Below are positions 8,777-18,068 of a DNA stretch of 64,000 nt, piece after piece. The stretch is from QHXW01 sp035297145 (GTDB lineage Bacteria; Acidobacteriota; Terriglobia; Bryobacterales; Bryobacteraceae): positions 62,001-126,000 of the forward strand of contig DATGZN010000004.1 of assembly GCA_035297145.1 (NCBI GenBank), written 5' to 3'. The notes beneath the pieces were generated by a model. The model ran no database searches, was not told the origin of the DNA, and saw nothing but the letters and a program-made list of their open reading frames with translations. Position 1 is the stretch's first letter. Each line of letters begins with the position of its first letter. A program made the position numbers and the translations under genes.

Positions 8777-8794
8777 TGTGTGATACATTACACA
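8777..8794. promoter_or_regulatory. Candidate palindromic operator
   Basis: TGTGTGATACATTACACA is an 18-base near-perfect palindrome (seven of nine base pairs), 61 bases before the start of the Gfo/Idh/MocA gene. Its arms, TGTGT and ACACA, resemble sites for CRP/FNR or LacI/GntR-type dimers. The regulator is not identifiable. Confidence 0.35.
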
Positions 8795-8855
8795 TGTTCC
8801 GAGTCATCCGAGGTCCGGGTGATCTGCGGTACCATGCAAAAAAAAAGGGAAGCCT

Positions 8856-10169
8856 ATGAATCGACGACATTTTCTGATGAGTTCTGTCGCGGCAGGGACG
8901 GCCGCTCTCCGTTCGAGCAGCCTCGCCAGCCCTAATGACACTGTGCGCGTGGCCTGCGTGGGCGTGCGCGGGCAGGGGCGAGCGCATATTTCTCACTACG
9001 CCAAAATGGACAAGGTGGAGATTGCCGCCATTTGCGATATCGATGAATCGGTCTTGAATTCGCGCCTTGCCGAAGTGGAGAAGATGGGCAAGAAGCGGCC
9101 GGCGGCGTACACGGATTTGCGCAAGCTGCTCGAAGACAAATCCATCGACGCGATTTCGATCGCCACACCCAATCACAATCACACCCTGCAAGTGGTTTGG
9201 GCCTGCCAGGCGGGCAAGGATGTTTACGTGGAGAAGCCGTGCTCGCACGATATGTTCGAGGCGCGGCAGATCGTGGCGGCGGCCGAGAAGTATAACCGCC
9301 TGGTGCAGCACGGCACCAATTGCCGCTCCGGGATCGCGCGCGAGGCTGTGCAGAAACTCCGCGAAGGCGTGATCGGCGACGTCTATATGGCGCGCGGTTT
9401 GTGCTTCAAGTGGCGCGACACCATCGGCCGGAAGCCGGTTGAGCCGGTGCCTGCCGGCGTGCACTACGATCTGTGGCTCGGCCCCGCTCCCGAGCACGAA
9501 TTTACCCGGAATCGTTTCCACTACAACTGGCACTGGTTCTGGGATTACGGCAATGGCGATCTGGGCAATCAGGGAATCCATCAAGTGGACGTCGCGCGCT
9601 GGGGTTTGGGCGTGAAGTATCCCACAAAAGTCAGCGCCATGGGCGGCCATTTTATGTTCGACGACGACCAGGAGACGCCCAACACTCTGACTGCAACCTT
9701 CGAATTCGACAACGCGGGTAAGAAAAAGTTCATGGTATTTGAAGTGCGCCATTGGATCACCAACCACGAGGGCGGCATCAACGAAACCGGGGCCGGCAAA
9801 GAGATCAATACGGTGGGCGATATCTTCTACGGGTCGAAAGGCTATATGGTGGTGACCGATGAAGACCACGCGACCTACTACACGTTCCTTGGGAAAGAGC
9901 AGCAACCGGGGCCGTCGGGCCACGATCCGGGCAACAACTGGGCCAATTTCATCGATGCTCTCCGCACGCGCAAACATTCGGACCTGAACGCGCCCATCGA
10001 AGAAGGCGCCATCTCAACCACACTGGTGCACCTGGCGAATATTTCATACCGACTGGGGCGTACCCTGCGTTTCGATGCCGACTCTTATTCCTGCATCGGT
10101 GACGAAGAAGCCAATGCCATGTTCCGCCGCAAGTACCGCGCGCCGTTTGTCGTTCCGGAAAAAGTGTAG
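8856..10169 (+). CDS. Exported Gfo/Idh/MocA-family oxidoreductase
   Basis: The 437-residue protein begins with a Tat-like signal (MNRRHFLMSSVAAGTAAL), then the Rossmann fold VRVACVGVRGQGRAHISHY and the family motif EKPCSH near residue 124, in VYVEKPCSHDMFEARQIV. The C-terminal alpha/beta domain includes HYNWHWFWDYGNGDLGNQGIHQVDVARW, giving a His/Asp-rich substrate pocket. These enzymes use NAD(P) to oxidise or rearrange sugars and sugar derivatives; the Tat signal suggests that it is folded with its cofactor and exported. The start is supported by AAGGGAAG ahead of ATG 8856. The exact substrate is unknown; acidobacterial genomes usually carry many paralogues. Confidence 0.87.
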   Translation: MNRRHFLMSSVAAGTAALRSSSLASPNDTVRVACVGVRGQGRAHISHYAKMDKVEIAAICDIDESVLNSRLAEVEKMGKKRPAAYTDLRKLLEDKSIDAISIATPNHNHTLQVVWACQAGKDVYVEKPCSHDMFEARQIVAAAEKYNRLVQHGTNCRSGIAREAVQKLREGVIGDVYMARGLCFKWRDTIGRKPVEPVPAGVHYDLWLGPAPEHEFTRNRFHYNWHWFWDYGNGDLGNQGIHQVDVARWGLGVKYPTKVSAMGGHFMFDDDQETPNTLTATFEFDNAGKKKFMVFEVRHWITNHEGGINETGAGKEINTVGDIFYGSKGYMVVTDEDHATYYTFLGKEQQPGPSGHDPGNNWANFIDALRTRKHSDLNAPIEEGAISTTLVHLANISYRLGRTLRFDADSYSCIGDEEANAMFRRKYRAPFVVPEKV

Positions 10170-10180
10170 CTCCATTGCGA

Positions 10181-10196
10181 CGCCGCAGTAGCGGCG
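10181..10196. terminator. Hairpin between convergent genes
   Basis: CGCCGC-AGTA-GCGGCG forms a perfect six-pair stem with a four-base loop in the 33-base gap between convergent genes. There is no U-tract, so a terminating role is only a guess. Confidence 0.35.
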
Positions 10197-10202
10197 CTGC
10201 AA

Positions 10203-10997
10203 TCAGGGTTTCCAATCCCGATCCAGGAAGTCGAGAAGGATTGGGTTCAGCCACTCCGGCCGCTCCAGAAATGTGCCGTGACCGGTGCCCGGCAAGATGC
10301 AGATTTGCGCGCCCGGAATCTTGTGAAAAATCTGGGCAGCCTCCTCCAGGCCGGTAAAGTCATGGTCTCCGAAGACCAGGAGTGTTGCCGCTTTGATCGT
10401 CGCCAGTTCGTCCAGAGAGATGCCCCAGGGCTTGGACCACATGGTGCGGACCTTCTCGAAGAATACGGGCCAATGTTCGGGCCCGTCTGGAGAAACGCGC
10501 GCGTATTCCTCTCGAAACGCTTTCGGGAGCCGGTCGATGGAAAGGTTCTGCATGGCCTTCTGCCCCTCTGGTGTGACGGGGCCGAGCCCGACGCCAGACG
10601 CAATGACTCGCCGCACCAACTCCGGATGCGTGCATGCAAGCCGTAGCGCGATCTGGCCGCCGTCGCTGAATCCGATCAGATCCGCATTCCGGATTCCCTG
10701 TTGAGCGAGAAATGCTGCCGTATCTTCGGTCATGCCTTCATAAGACATCGCGCGGCCCGAGACATCGCCGGTATGCCCATGGCCCATCTGCTCAATGGCG
10801 ATCACACGATGAGTGCGCGCCAGCACAGGAATCTGGGCGGCGAATGAGAACTGAATTGTGGTCATGCCACCATGCAGAAGCACAACGGGCCGGCCTTCGC
10901 CATGCACCTCGTAGTACATTCTCAGGCCGTGAACCTCCGCGTAATCGCCCGCGGCAGGCCATACCAGCAGGAAACCAAACACGGCAAGCAGTCGCAT
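10203..10997 (-). CDS. Exported alpha/beta-fold hydrolase
   Basis: The 264-residue protein has a signal peptide (MRLLAVFGFLLVWPAAG) and a complete alpha/beta hydrolase fold: oxyanion-hole motif VVLLHGG (38-44), nucleophile elbow GFSDGG with Ser111, acid in LLVFGDHDFTG and His in PGTGHGTFLERP. The length fits the family. It starts at ATG 10997 with a GTG one codon upstream. It is the last gene of a minus-strand run but is separated from DUF6526 by about 70 bases. The substrate cannot be deduced; ester or lactone hydrolysis is most likely. Confidence 0.82.
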   Translation of the reverse strand: MRLLAVFGFLLVWPAAGDYAEVHGLRMYYEVHGEGRPVVLLHGGMTTIQFSFAAQIPVLARTHRVIAIEQMGHGHTGDVSGRAMSYEGMTEDTAAFLAQQGIRNADLIGFSDGGQIALRLACTHPELVRRVIASGVGLGPVTPEGQKAMQNLSIDRLPKAFREEYARVSPDGPEHWPVFFEKVRTMWSKPWGISLDELATIKAATLLVFGDHDFTGLEEAAQIFHKIPGAQICILPGTGHGTFLERPEWLNPILLDFLDRDWKP

Positions 10998-11068
10998 CAC
11001 GAGAGTCTATCTCAACTTGCATCCACCGCCGAGCCTGGTGTGAAGAAGATGGAGGGCGCCGCGAGAAT

Positions 11069-11506
11069 TCACACCCGGAAATAATCCGCGCGCCAGTTCA
11101 CGACTGCCTGCTTAAGCTCGCGCGGGAGCATGGTCCCGTCCAGAGCTTTTTCCACGAGCGCGGGGACCTCGGCGTCGGATGCGAAGCGCAATGCGATCAA
11201 CTGTGCCTCGGTCAGGTCGCCAATTCTGTCGCGAAGAGGCTCGGCGAGCAATTGCGATAACCGAAGTCGCTCCTCCAGACGGATGACGCGATCCTGAACC
11301 TTAAGCGCATAGGTCCTGATCTTCACCACGGCGACGGCCCCCGCCAGCGCCAGGACCACGAGCCAAGCGGATCCCATGCCAGGGCTGCGAACCAGATTCC
11401 AGATGGCAGCGAGTATGTTGATGGCTGCCACAGGCAGCACGAACATGTGAAAGGGTGGATCCAAACGAGTGTGATTGGCGTAATTTTGCACGTGTTGCGT
11501 GGCCAT
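11069..11506 (-). CDS. DUF6526 family membrane protein
   Basis: The 145-residue protein begins MATQHVQNYANHTRLDPPFHMFVLP, typical of DUF6526, with two membrane segments (about 20-42 and 46-65) followed by a cytoplasmic helical part with LEERLRLSQLL and RDRIGDLTEAQLIALRFASDAEVPALVEKA. A GGAG lies upstream of ATG 11506. The function of the family is unknown. It stands alone between the hydrolase and the ankyrin gene. Confidence 0.8.
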   Translation of the reverse strand: MATQHVQNYANHTRLDPPFHMFVLPVAAINILAAIWNLVRSPGMGSAWLVVLALAGAVAVVKIRTYALKVQDRVIRLEERLRLSQLLAEPLRDRIGDLTEAQLIALRFASDAEVPALVEKALDGTMLPRELKQAVVNWRADYFRV

Positions 11507-11566
11507 AGCAGTCTCCTGTTTAGAACTGTGCCCATTTTACCCGCGCCGGGATTCAGCCGAAAATGT

Positions 11567-12769
11567 TCACCGCCCGCCCTTAGCTTTCAGTGCGGCAGCT
11601 ACCTGATCGAAACCGTTCGATTCCGCCGCGTGGAGCGGAGTTGCGCCCGATTTGGTGGCGGCGTTGGGATCGGCTCCGCGCGTCAGCAGCAGATCCACCA
11701 CGTCCAGGCGGCCCATGGATGCCGCGTCGTAGAGCGCTGTGGCGCCAGACTCGCTCTCGCGCGCATCGCGGTCCGCGCCGTGGTCGAGAAGCAGCTCGGC
11801 TACATCGCGATGGCCGCCTACAGCGGCATCGTGTAAAGGTGTGGCGCCTTCCGCATTACGGGCATTGATATCGGCTCCGTGATCGATCAGCAACCGCGTG
11901 ATCTCGAGATTGCCTTTCAGTGCCGCGGCGCCGAGGGCGGTCGCACCCGATTTTCCGCGCGCGCCGGCTTTGCAGCCGCTATCGAGCAGGACGGCTACGA
12001 TATCCGCTTGCCCGCGCATGATGGCGCTCTCCAAGATGCCCGGATCGGCGGCCGCCCCCTTCTTGAGCAGCAGGCGCACCGTATCGGGATGCTGCCCCCG
12101 CGCGGCGTTTTCCACCGGCGTGGCGCCCGATTGATCGCGCGTGTCGAGAGTCGCGCCGTGCGACAGCAATATCTCGACAACGTCCGTATGCCCTTGGGAG
12201 GCGGCTGCGTTGAGTGGCGTCGCACCGGAATCCGGGTTCTTCGCATTCACCTCCGCGCCTTTGTCTATCAGGAGCGCCGCCGTCCGCGCGTAGCCCTTCT
12301 CCGCCGCTTCATCCAAAGGTGAGGCGCCGGTTTGATCGCGTGCGTTTACATCGGCGCCATGCGCCAGAAGTAAGGAGACGACATCGGGATAGCCGCCGGC
12401 CGCGGCCAGGTGCAATGGCGTGGCGCCCGAGCGATAGGTGGCTTTCACGTCGGCGCCGTGATCGAGCAGCAGGGCGACGATGTCGGCGTGATCCTTGATG
12501 ATGGCGTAGTGCAGCGGCGTCGAGCCGGCTTCGAGGTGCCGCGCATTCACATCGGCGCGATACTCCAGCAGCAGCTCCACGATTTCCCGATAACCGTTCC
12601 AGGCGGCGTCATGCAGCGGCGTGGCGCCCAGACGGTCGCGGAAATTGGGATCGCTGCCCGCGTCCAGCAACGCGCGGACACGGACGGCGTCATTAGCCCT
12701 GGCCGCTTCGGGCAGCTCGTCGGGGCCGGGCGCGAAGGCCAGCAGCGCGGCAACGAGCAGCGTGATCAT
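11567..12769 (-). CDS. Exported ankyrin-repeat protein (about 12 repeats)
   Basis: After a short signal peptide (MITLLVAALLAFAPG) the 400-residue protein consists almost only of ankyrin repeats of about 33 residues, most opening with GATPLH or a variant (GASPLD, GATALY) and ending in LLLDHGADVNAR-like turns. I count about twelve, the first and seventh being degenerate. Ankyrin stacks bind other proteins; an exported one could act in the periplasm or on the surface. The ATG overlaps the stop of murB in ATGA, so translation is coupled to cell-wall synthesis gene murB, which may or may not reflect function. No catalytic domain is attached. Confidence 0.9.
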   Translation of the reverse strand: MITLLVAALLAFAPGPDELPEAARANDAVRVRALLDAGSDPNFRDRLGATPLHDAAWNGYREIVELLLEYRADVNARHLEAGSTPLHYAIIKDHADIVALLLDHGADVKATYRSGATPLHLAAAGGYPDVVSLLLAHGADVNARDQTGASPLDEAAEKGYARTAALLIDKGAEVNAKNPDSGATPLNAAASQGHTDVVEILLSHGATLDTRDQSGATPVENAARGQHPDTVRLLLKKGAAADPGILESAIMRGQADIVAVLLDSGCKAGARGKSGATALGAAALKGNLEITRLLIDHGADINARNAEGATPLHDAAVGGHRDVAELLLDHGADRDARESESGATALYDAASMGRLDVVDLLLTRGADPNAATKSGATPLHAAESNGFDQVAAALKAKGGR

Positions 12770-13749
12770 GGGCGCGCCGCATCAGGGAAGCCCACATACT
12801 GCACTTCCTCTTCGAGCGTGAGCGAGAATCTCTGCTCGACGCGCGTTTTCAGTTCGGCGATGACGGCGCGCAGGTCCGCTGCGGTTCCAGCGCCGCCATT
12901 GTAAATCAGGTTGGCGTGATAGTTCGCTACATGGATGTCGCCGCGCGTCATGCCCTTGGCCCCAACTTCTTCGAGAAAATAGGCCGCCGGAACCTTGCCC
13001 TCGCGAATTACATGCGCCGGCACGCGCGCGGCCACGCCATCGGGAAGATCGGTTACCAGCAGATTCTTGAAAATGCTGCCGGCGCATTTCATGGTTACAG
13101 GAAACTTCTCGTTCCGCACCTTGACGATGTCGCCCGATGTTTTGCGCAACTCGGAGGCGTCGGCCTTTTCCAGCACCAGTTCCGTTGAGAAAATAATCCA
13201 GTCCTTGTGGCGTTTGAAAATACTCTCGCGGTAGTGGAACTCGCAGGCTTCGTTGTCAAAGACGCGCACGTCGCGCCCATCGTAGAAACGCACGGTACGG
13301 ACACGCTCGGCAATCGAATGGCCGTAAGCGCCGGCATTGCCGTAAATGGCGGCGCCCACCGAGCCGGGAATGCCGGCCAGCGTTTCCAGACCCTTCAGGC
13401 CACGCTCGACTGTGAAATCCACCAGATCTTGCAGCACGGCTCCACTATCCGCCACGACGCGCTCACCGGCGGCGAGAATACGTCGAGCGGTGAAGCGCAG
13501 GACGATACCGCGAAAGCCCTCGTCGGATACAATTAGATTCGTTCCGCCGCCGATCACGACATAAGCTTCGCCGCTCTCCTGAGCCACATGCAAAGCGGCG
13601 ATGAAAGCCTCCGCGCTGGACGTCTCGGCGTAGACATCGGCGGCGCCGCCGATGGCGAATCGCGTGTAGCGGGAAAGCAGCGCGCCGGGCAGGACGGTTA
13701 AATCCGGAATCGCGGCGAGACGCGCGAGCGTCTCTTCCGTGTGCACCAT
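12766..13749 (-). CDS. murB: UDP-N-acetylenolpyruvoylglucosamine reductase MurB
   Basis: The 327-residue flavoenzyme reduces UDP-GlcNAc-enolpyruvate to UDP-MurNAc with NADPH in peptidoglycan synthesis. The N-terminal FAD domain has YTRFAIGGAADVY and VVIGGGTNLIVSDEGFRGIVL. The mid-part has the conserved ETLAGIPGSVGAAIYGNAGAYG. The C-terminal substrate domain has KCAGSIFKN and HANLIYNGGAGTAADLRAVI. The Y-R-E-S segment (FHYRESIFK) is as expected. ATG 13749 is preferred to GTG 13752. Unusually for murB, it is not in a mur/fts cluster but followed by the ankyrin gene. Confidence 0.95.
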   Translation of the reverse strand: MVHTEETLARLAAIPDLTVLPGALLSRYTRFAIGGAADVYAETSSAEAFIAALHVAQESGEAYVVIGGGTNLIVSDEGFRGIVLRFTARRILAAGERVVADSGAVLQDLVDFTVERGLKGLETLAGIPGSVGAAIYGNAGAYGHSIAERVRTVRFYDGRDVRVFDNEACEFHYRESIFKRHKDWIIFSTELVLEKADASELRKTSGDIVKVRNEKFPVTMKCAGSIFKNLLVTDLPDGVAARVPAHVIREGKVPAAYFLEEVGAKGMTRGDIHVANYHANLIYNGGAGTAADLRAVIAELKTRVEQRFSLTLEEEVQYVGFPDAARP

Positions 13750-13781
13750 CACTTCGATTATAAAGGAGCGTCTCGAAACCC

Positions 13782-14486
13782 ATGGCCATCTTTCCCGGTT
13801 TGCCAGCAGAAGGCGTGAAATTTCTCAGCGCGCTCGCGCGCAACAATCGCCGAGAGTGGTTCCAGCCGCGCAAGCACATCTACGAAGAGCGGGTGAAGGC
13901 GCCCATGGCGGAGCTGGTGACGGCGCTCAACTCCGAAATGATGCGCTTTGCCCCAGATTATGTAAACGAGCCGGCCAAAGCCATCTATCGCATTTATCGC
14001 GACACGCGCTTCAGCAAAGATAAAACGCCATACAAGACCCATATTGCCGCGATCTTCCCACGGCGCGGACTTGAGAAGCACGGTGGCGGCGGTTTGTACT
14101 TCAGCGTGTCGGCTAAAGAGATCGAAGTGGCTGGCGGCGTGTATATGCCGGGGCCGGAGACGCTGCTGGCCATCCGCATGCATCTGGCCGAGCATCACGA
14201 GGAGTTCCGGAAAATCATCCGCGCAAAGAAACTCCGCACGCTGATGGGAGAGATGCATGGTGAGCAGCTCTCACGCGTCCCCAAAGGATTTCCCCGCGAG
14301 CATCCCGCCGCCGGCCTGCTGCGCCACAAGCAATGGCTGGTCTATGTCATGCTCGACGCGAAGCTCGCCACCACGCCCAAGCTGCTGCCCGAGGTACGGC
14401 AGCGTTTCGAGGCCATGATGCCTTTTCTGGATTTTCTGAACCGGCCGTTGGTGCGCGCGCGCCGTTCTACACAGCTCTTTGTGTGA
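13782..14486 (+). CDS. DUF2461 (TIGR02453) family protein
   Basis: The 234-residue protein shows the family signatures FLSALARNNRREWFQPRKHIYEERVKAPM near residues 14-42, RIYRDTRFSKDKTPYKTHIAA near 69-89, and a GGGLYFSVSAKEIEVAGGVYMPGPETLLAIR core. Proteins of this family are widespread, soluble and uncharacterised. A GGAG lies about a dozen bases before ATG 13782. It is divergent from murB and 41 bases upstream of dnaG. Confidence 0.88.
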   Translation: MAIFPGLPAEGVKFLSALARNNRREWFQPRKHIYEERVKAPMAELVTALNSEMMRFAPDYVNEPAKAIYRIYRDTRFSKDKTPYKTHIAAIFPRRGLEKHGGGGLYFSVSAKEIEVAGGVYMPGPETLLAIRMHLAEHHEEFRKIIRAKKLRTLMGEMHGEQLSRVPKGFPREHPAAGLLRHKQWLVYVMLDAKLATTPKLLPEVRQRFEAMMPFLDFLNRPLVRARRSTQLFV

Positions 14487-14527
14487 CCCTCCCTCTCCCT
14501 AACACGCGATAATAGGCATTACCCGCC

Positions 14528-16261
14528 ATGGATTTCGTAGCGCAGCTCAAATCCTCGGTTGATATCGTCCAGGTCATCCAGGAATACGTGCCGCGGCTGC
14601 GCCGTGCCAGCGCCACCCGCTACGTTGGCCTATGCCCCTTCCACAACGAAAAGACGCCCTCGTTTTCTGTGCGCACCGACCATCAGTATTACTACTGCTT
14701 CGGCTGCTCGGCCAAAGGCGACGTGCTCAAGTTCGTCATGGAAATGGAGCGCATCAGCTTTTATGAAGCGCTGAAGCTGCTCGCCGAGCGCCATGGCATT
14801 CCGATGCCTAAGCGCTCCGAGTATTCCGATCCCGAAACCAAGCTGCGGGCGGCGCTTTATCAAATGCACGAGCTCGCGCAAGAAGGCTTTCGCGCGAATT
14901 TGCAGGGGCCGGCCGGAACGGAGGCGCGCGCGTATCTGGAGCGGCGTGGCGTGGCGCCGGCGGTCGCTGCGGAATTTGGCCTGGGTTACGCCGAGCGCTC
15001 GGGGCGGGGCTTGGTGCGCCTATTCGAGCCACACGGCTTCACCAGTGCGCAGTTAGAGGAATCGGGACTGGTGGGCAAGCGCGATGACGGCAGCGTTTAC
15101 GACCGCTTCCGGCATCGCCTGATGTTTCCCATCCACAACGAAACCGGCAAGATCATCGGATTCGGCGGGCGTGCGCTCGATCCCAACGAACAAGCCAAGT
15201 ATCTCAATTCGCCCGAAACCGCGATCTATCACAAGAGCTACGTCCTCTACAATCTCCATCGCGCCAAGAACGCGATCAATAAGTCGGACCGCGCCGTATT
15301 GGTGGAAGGCTACATGGACGTAGTCGGCGTCTACGCCGCGGGAGTGCATGAAGTGGTGGCAAGCTGTGGTACGGCGTTGACCAATCATCAGGTGCAGGCC
15401 ATGAAGCGTCACTCGCACAAGATCGTGGTGAATTTCGATCCCGATCCGGCGGGCGCGAACGCCACCGAACGCTATATCAACATGCTCCTCGACGAAGGCA
15501 TGCACGTACGCATCCTGGAACTGGATGGCGGCCTTGACCCCGATGAATTCTGTAAAGCGCACGGTGCCCAAGCGTATGCTGCAAAGCTGGCTGCCGCCAA
15601 GAACTATTTTTACTGGCTGGCCGATCGCGCGCGCGGCAAGTTCGATATGAAGACGGCCGACGGCCGCGTGGCCGGATTTCAGTTCCTCTTGCCCGGCATC
15701 CAGCGCCTCTCCGACAAACTGGAGCGGCTGGCCGTGGTCAACGATGTCGCCGGTTATCTGGGCGTCGACGCCGGACCCGTGCTCGAGAATTTCCGTAAAG
15801 CCGCTGCCGCGCGTGAGAAGACCGTGCGGCCTGCGGCGGAACCGGTTCGACCCGTGGAGCGCCTGCTGCTCAATCTGCTGCTGGCGAATGCCGACGCCCG
15901 CTCCCACCTGATTCCCCGCCTCAGGCACATGCCGGCCCTCAGCCAATTTGCAACGCGCCGCATCTTCGATGCCATTTTCGCGCTCGATGAAGCCGGCGAG
16001 CCGGTCGAGTTCGCCGGTCTGGATGCACGCCTGGAAGATAATGACCGGATGTTGCTCGTTGCGGCAGTTTTGGCCGATGAGACAGATAGCGCGGTGCTCT
16101 CTCTCGAGCAGGGAGAGTCATGCTTGAGCCGTCTCGAGACCTCCCAGCGCGATGACCAGCGTGCGGACTTGAAGGCCAAGGTCCGGGCGGCCGAGCGCGG
16201 TGGTGACTTGGCAGAGGCCTTGCGCCTCAGTGCCGAGCTCTCCCGCATGGACCGGAGTTAA
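14528..16261 (+). CDS. dnaG: DNA primase DnaG
   Basis: The 577-residue primase makes RNA primers for replication. It has the CHC2 zinc finger (CPFHNEKTPSFSV ... YYCFGC, residues about 38-65), the DnaG core with FGGRALDPNEQAKYLNSPET, and the TOPRIM domain (VLVEGYMDVVGVYAAGV, then NFDPDPAGANA), which carries the metal-binding acids. The C-terminal part (about 430-577) is the helicase-binding region. The length is normal. It directly precedes rpoD, the classical macromolecular synthesis order minus rpsU. Confidence 0.96.
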   Translation: MDFVAQLKSSVDIVQVIQEYVPRLRRASATRYVGLCPFHNEKTPSFSVRTDHQYYYCFGCSAKGDVLKFVMEMERISFYEALKLLAERHGIPMPKRSEYSDPETKLRAALYQMHELAQEGFRANLQGPAGTEARAYLERRGVAPAVAAEFGLGYAERSGRGLVRLFEPHGFTSAQLEESGLVGKRDDGSVYDRFRHRLMFPIHNETGKIIGFGGRALDPNEQAKYLNSPETAIYHKSYVLYNLHRAKNAINKSDRAVLVEGYMDVVGVYAAGVHEVVASCGTALTNHQVQAMKRHSHKIVVNFDPDPAGANATERYINMLLDEGMHVRILELDGGLDPDEFCKAHGAQAYAAKLAAAKNYFYWLADRARGKFDMKTADGRVAGFQFLLPGIQRLSDKLERLAVVNDVAGYLGVDAGPVLENFRKAAAAREKTVRPAAEPVRPVERLLLNLLLANADARSHLIPRLRHMPALSQFATRRIFDAIFALDEAGEPVEFAGLDARLEDNDRMLLVAAVLADETDSAVLSLEQGESCLSRLETSQRDDQRADLKAKVRAAERGGDLAEALRLSAELSRMDRS

Positions 16262-16353
16262 CTTCGGGTAACAGCCGGGCGATTTCGGAACGTTGTGCGT
16301 TGTACAATGTGGATGATCAGTTTCAGGGCAGTGCGGAGCATCGGGGGCTCTCC

Positions 16354-18054
<1,701 letters not shown>

Positions 18055-18068
18055 CGGCGAACTCGCTG

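Noticed and set aside
8616..9977. 453-residue open frame on the minus strand
   Set aside because: It lies fully antisense to the Gfo/Idh/MocA gene, has no recognisable domain, and is explained by GC-rich codon use.
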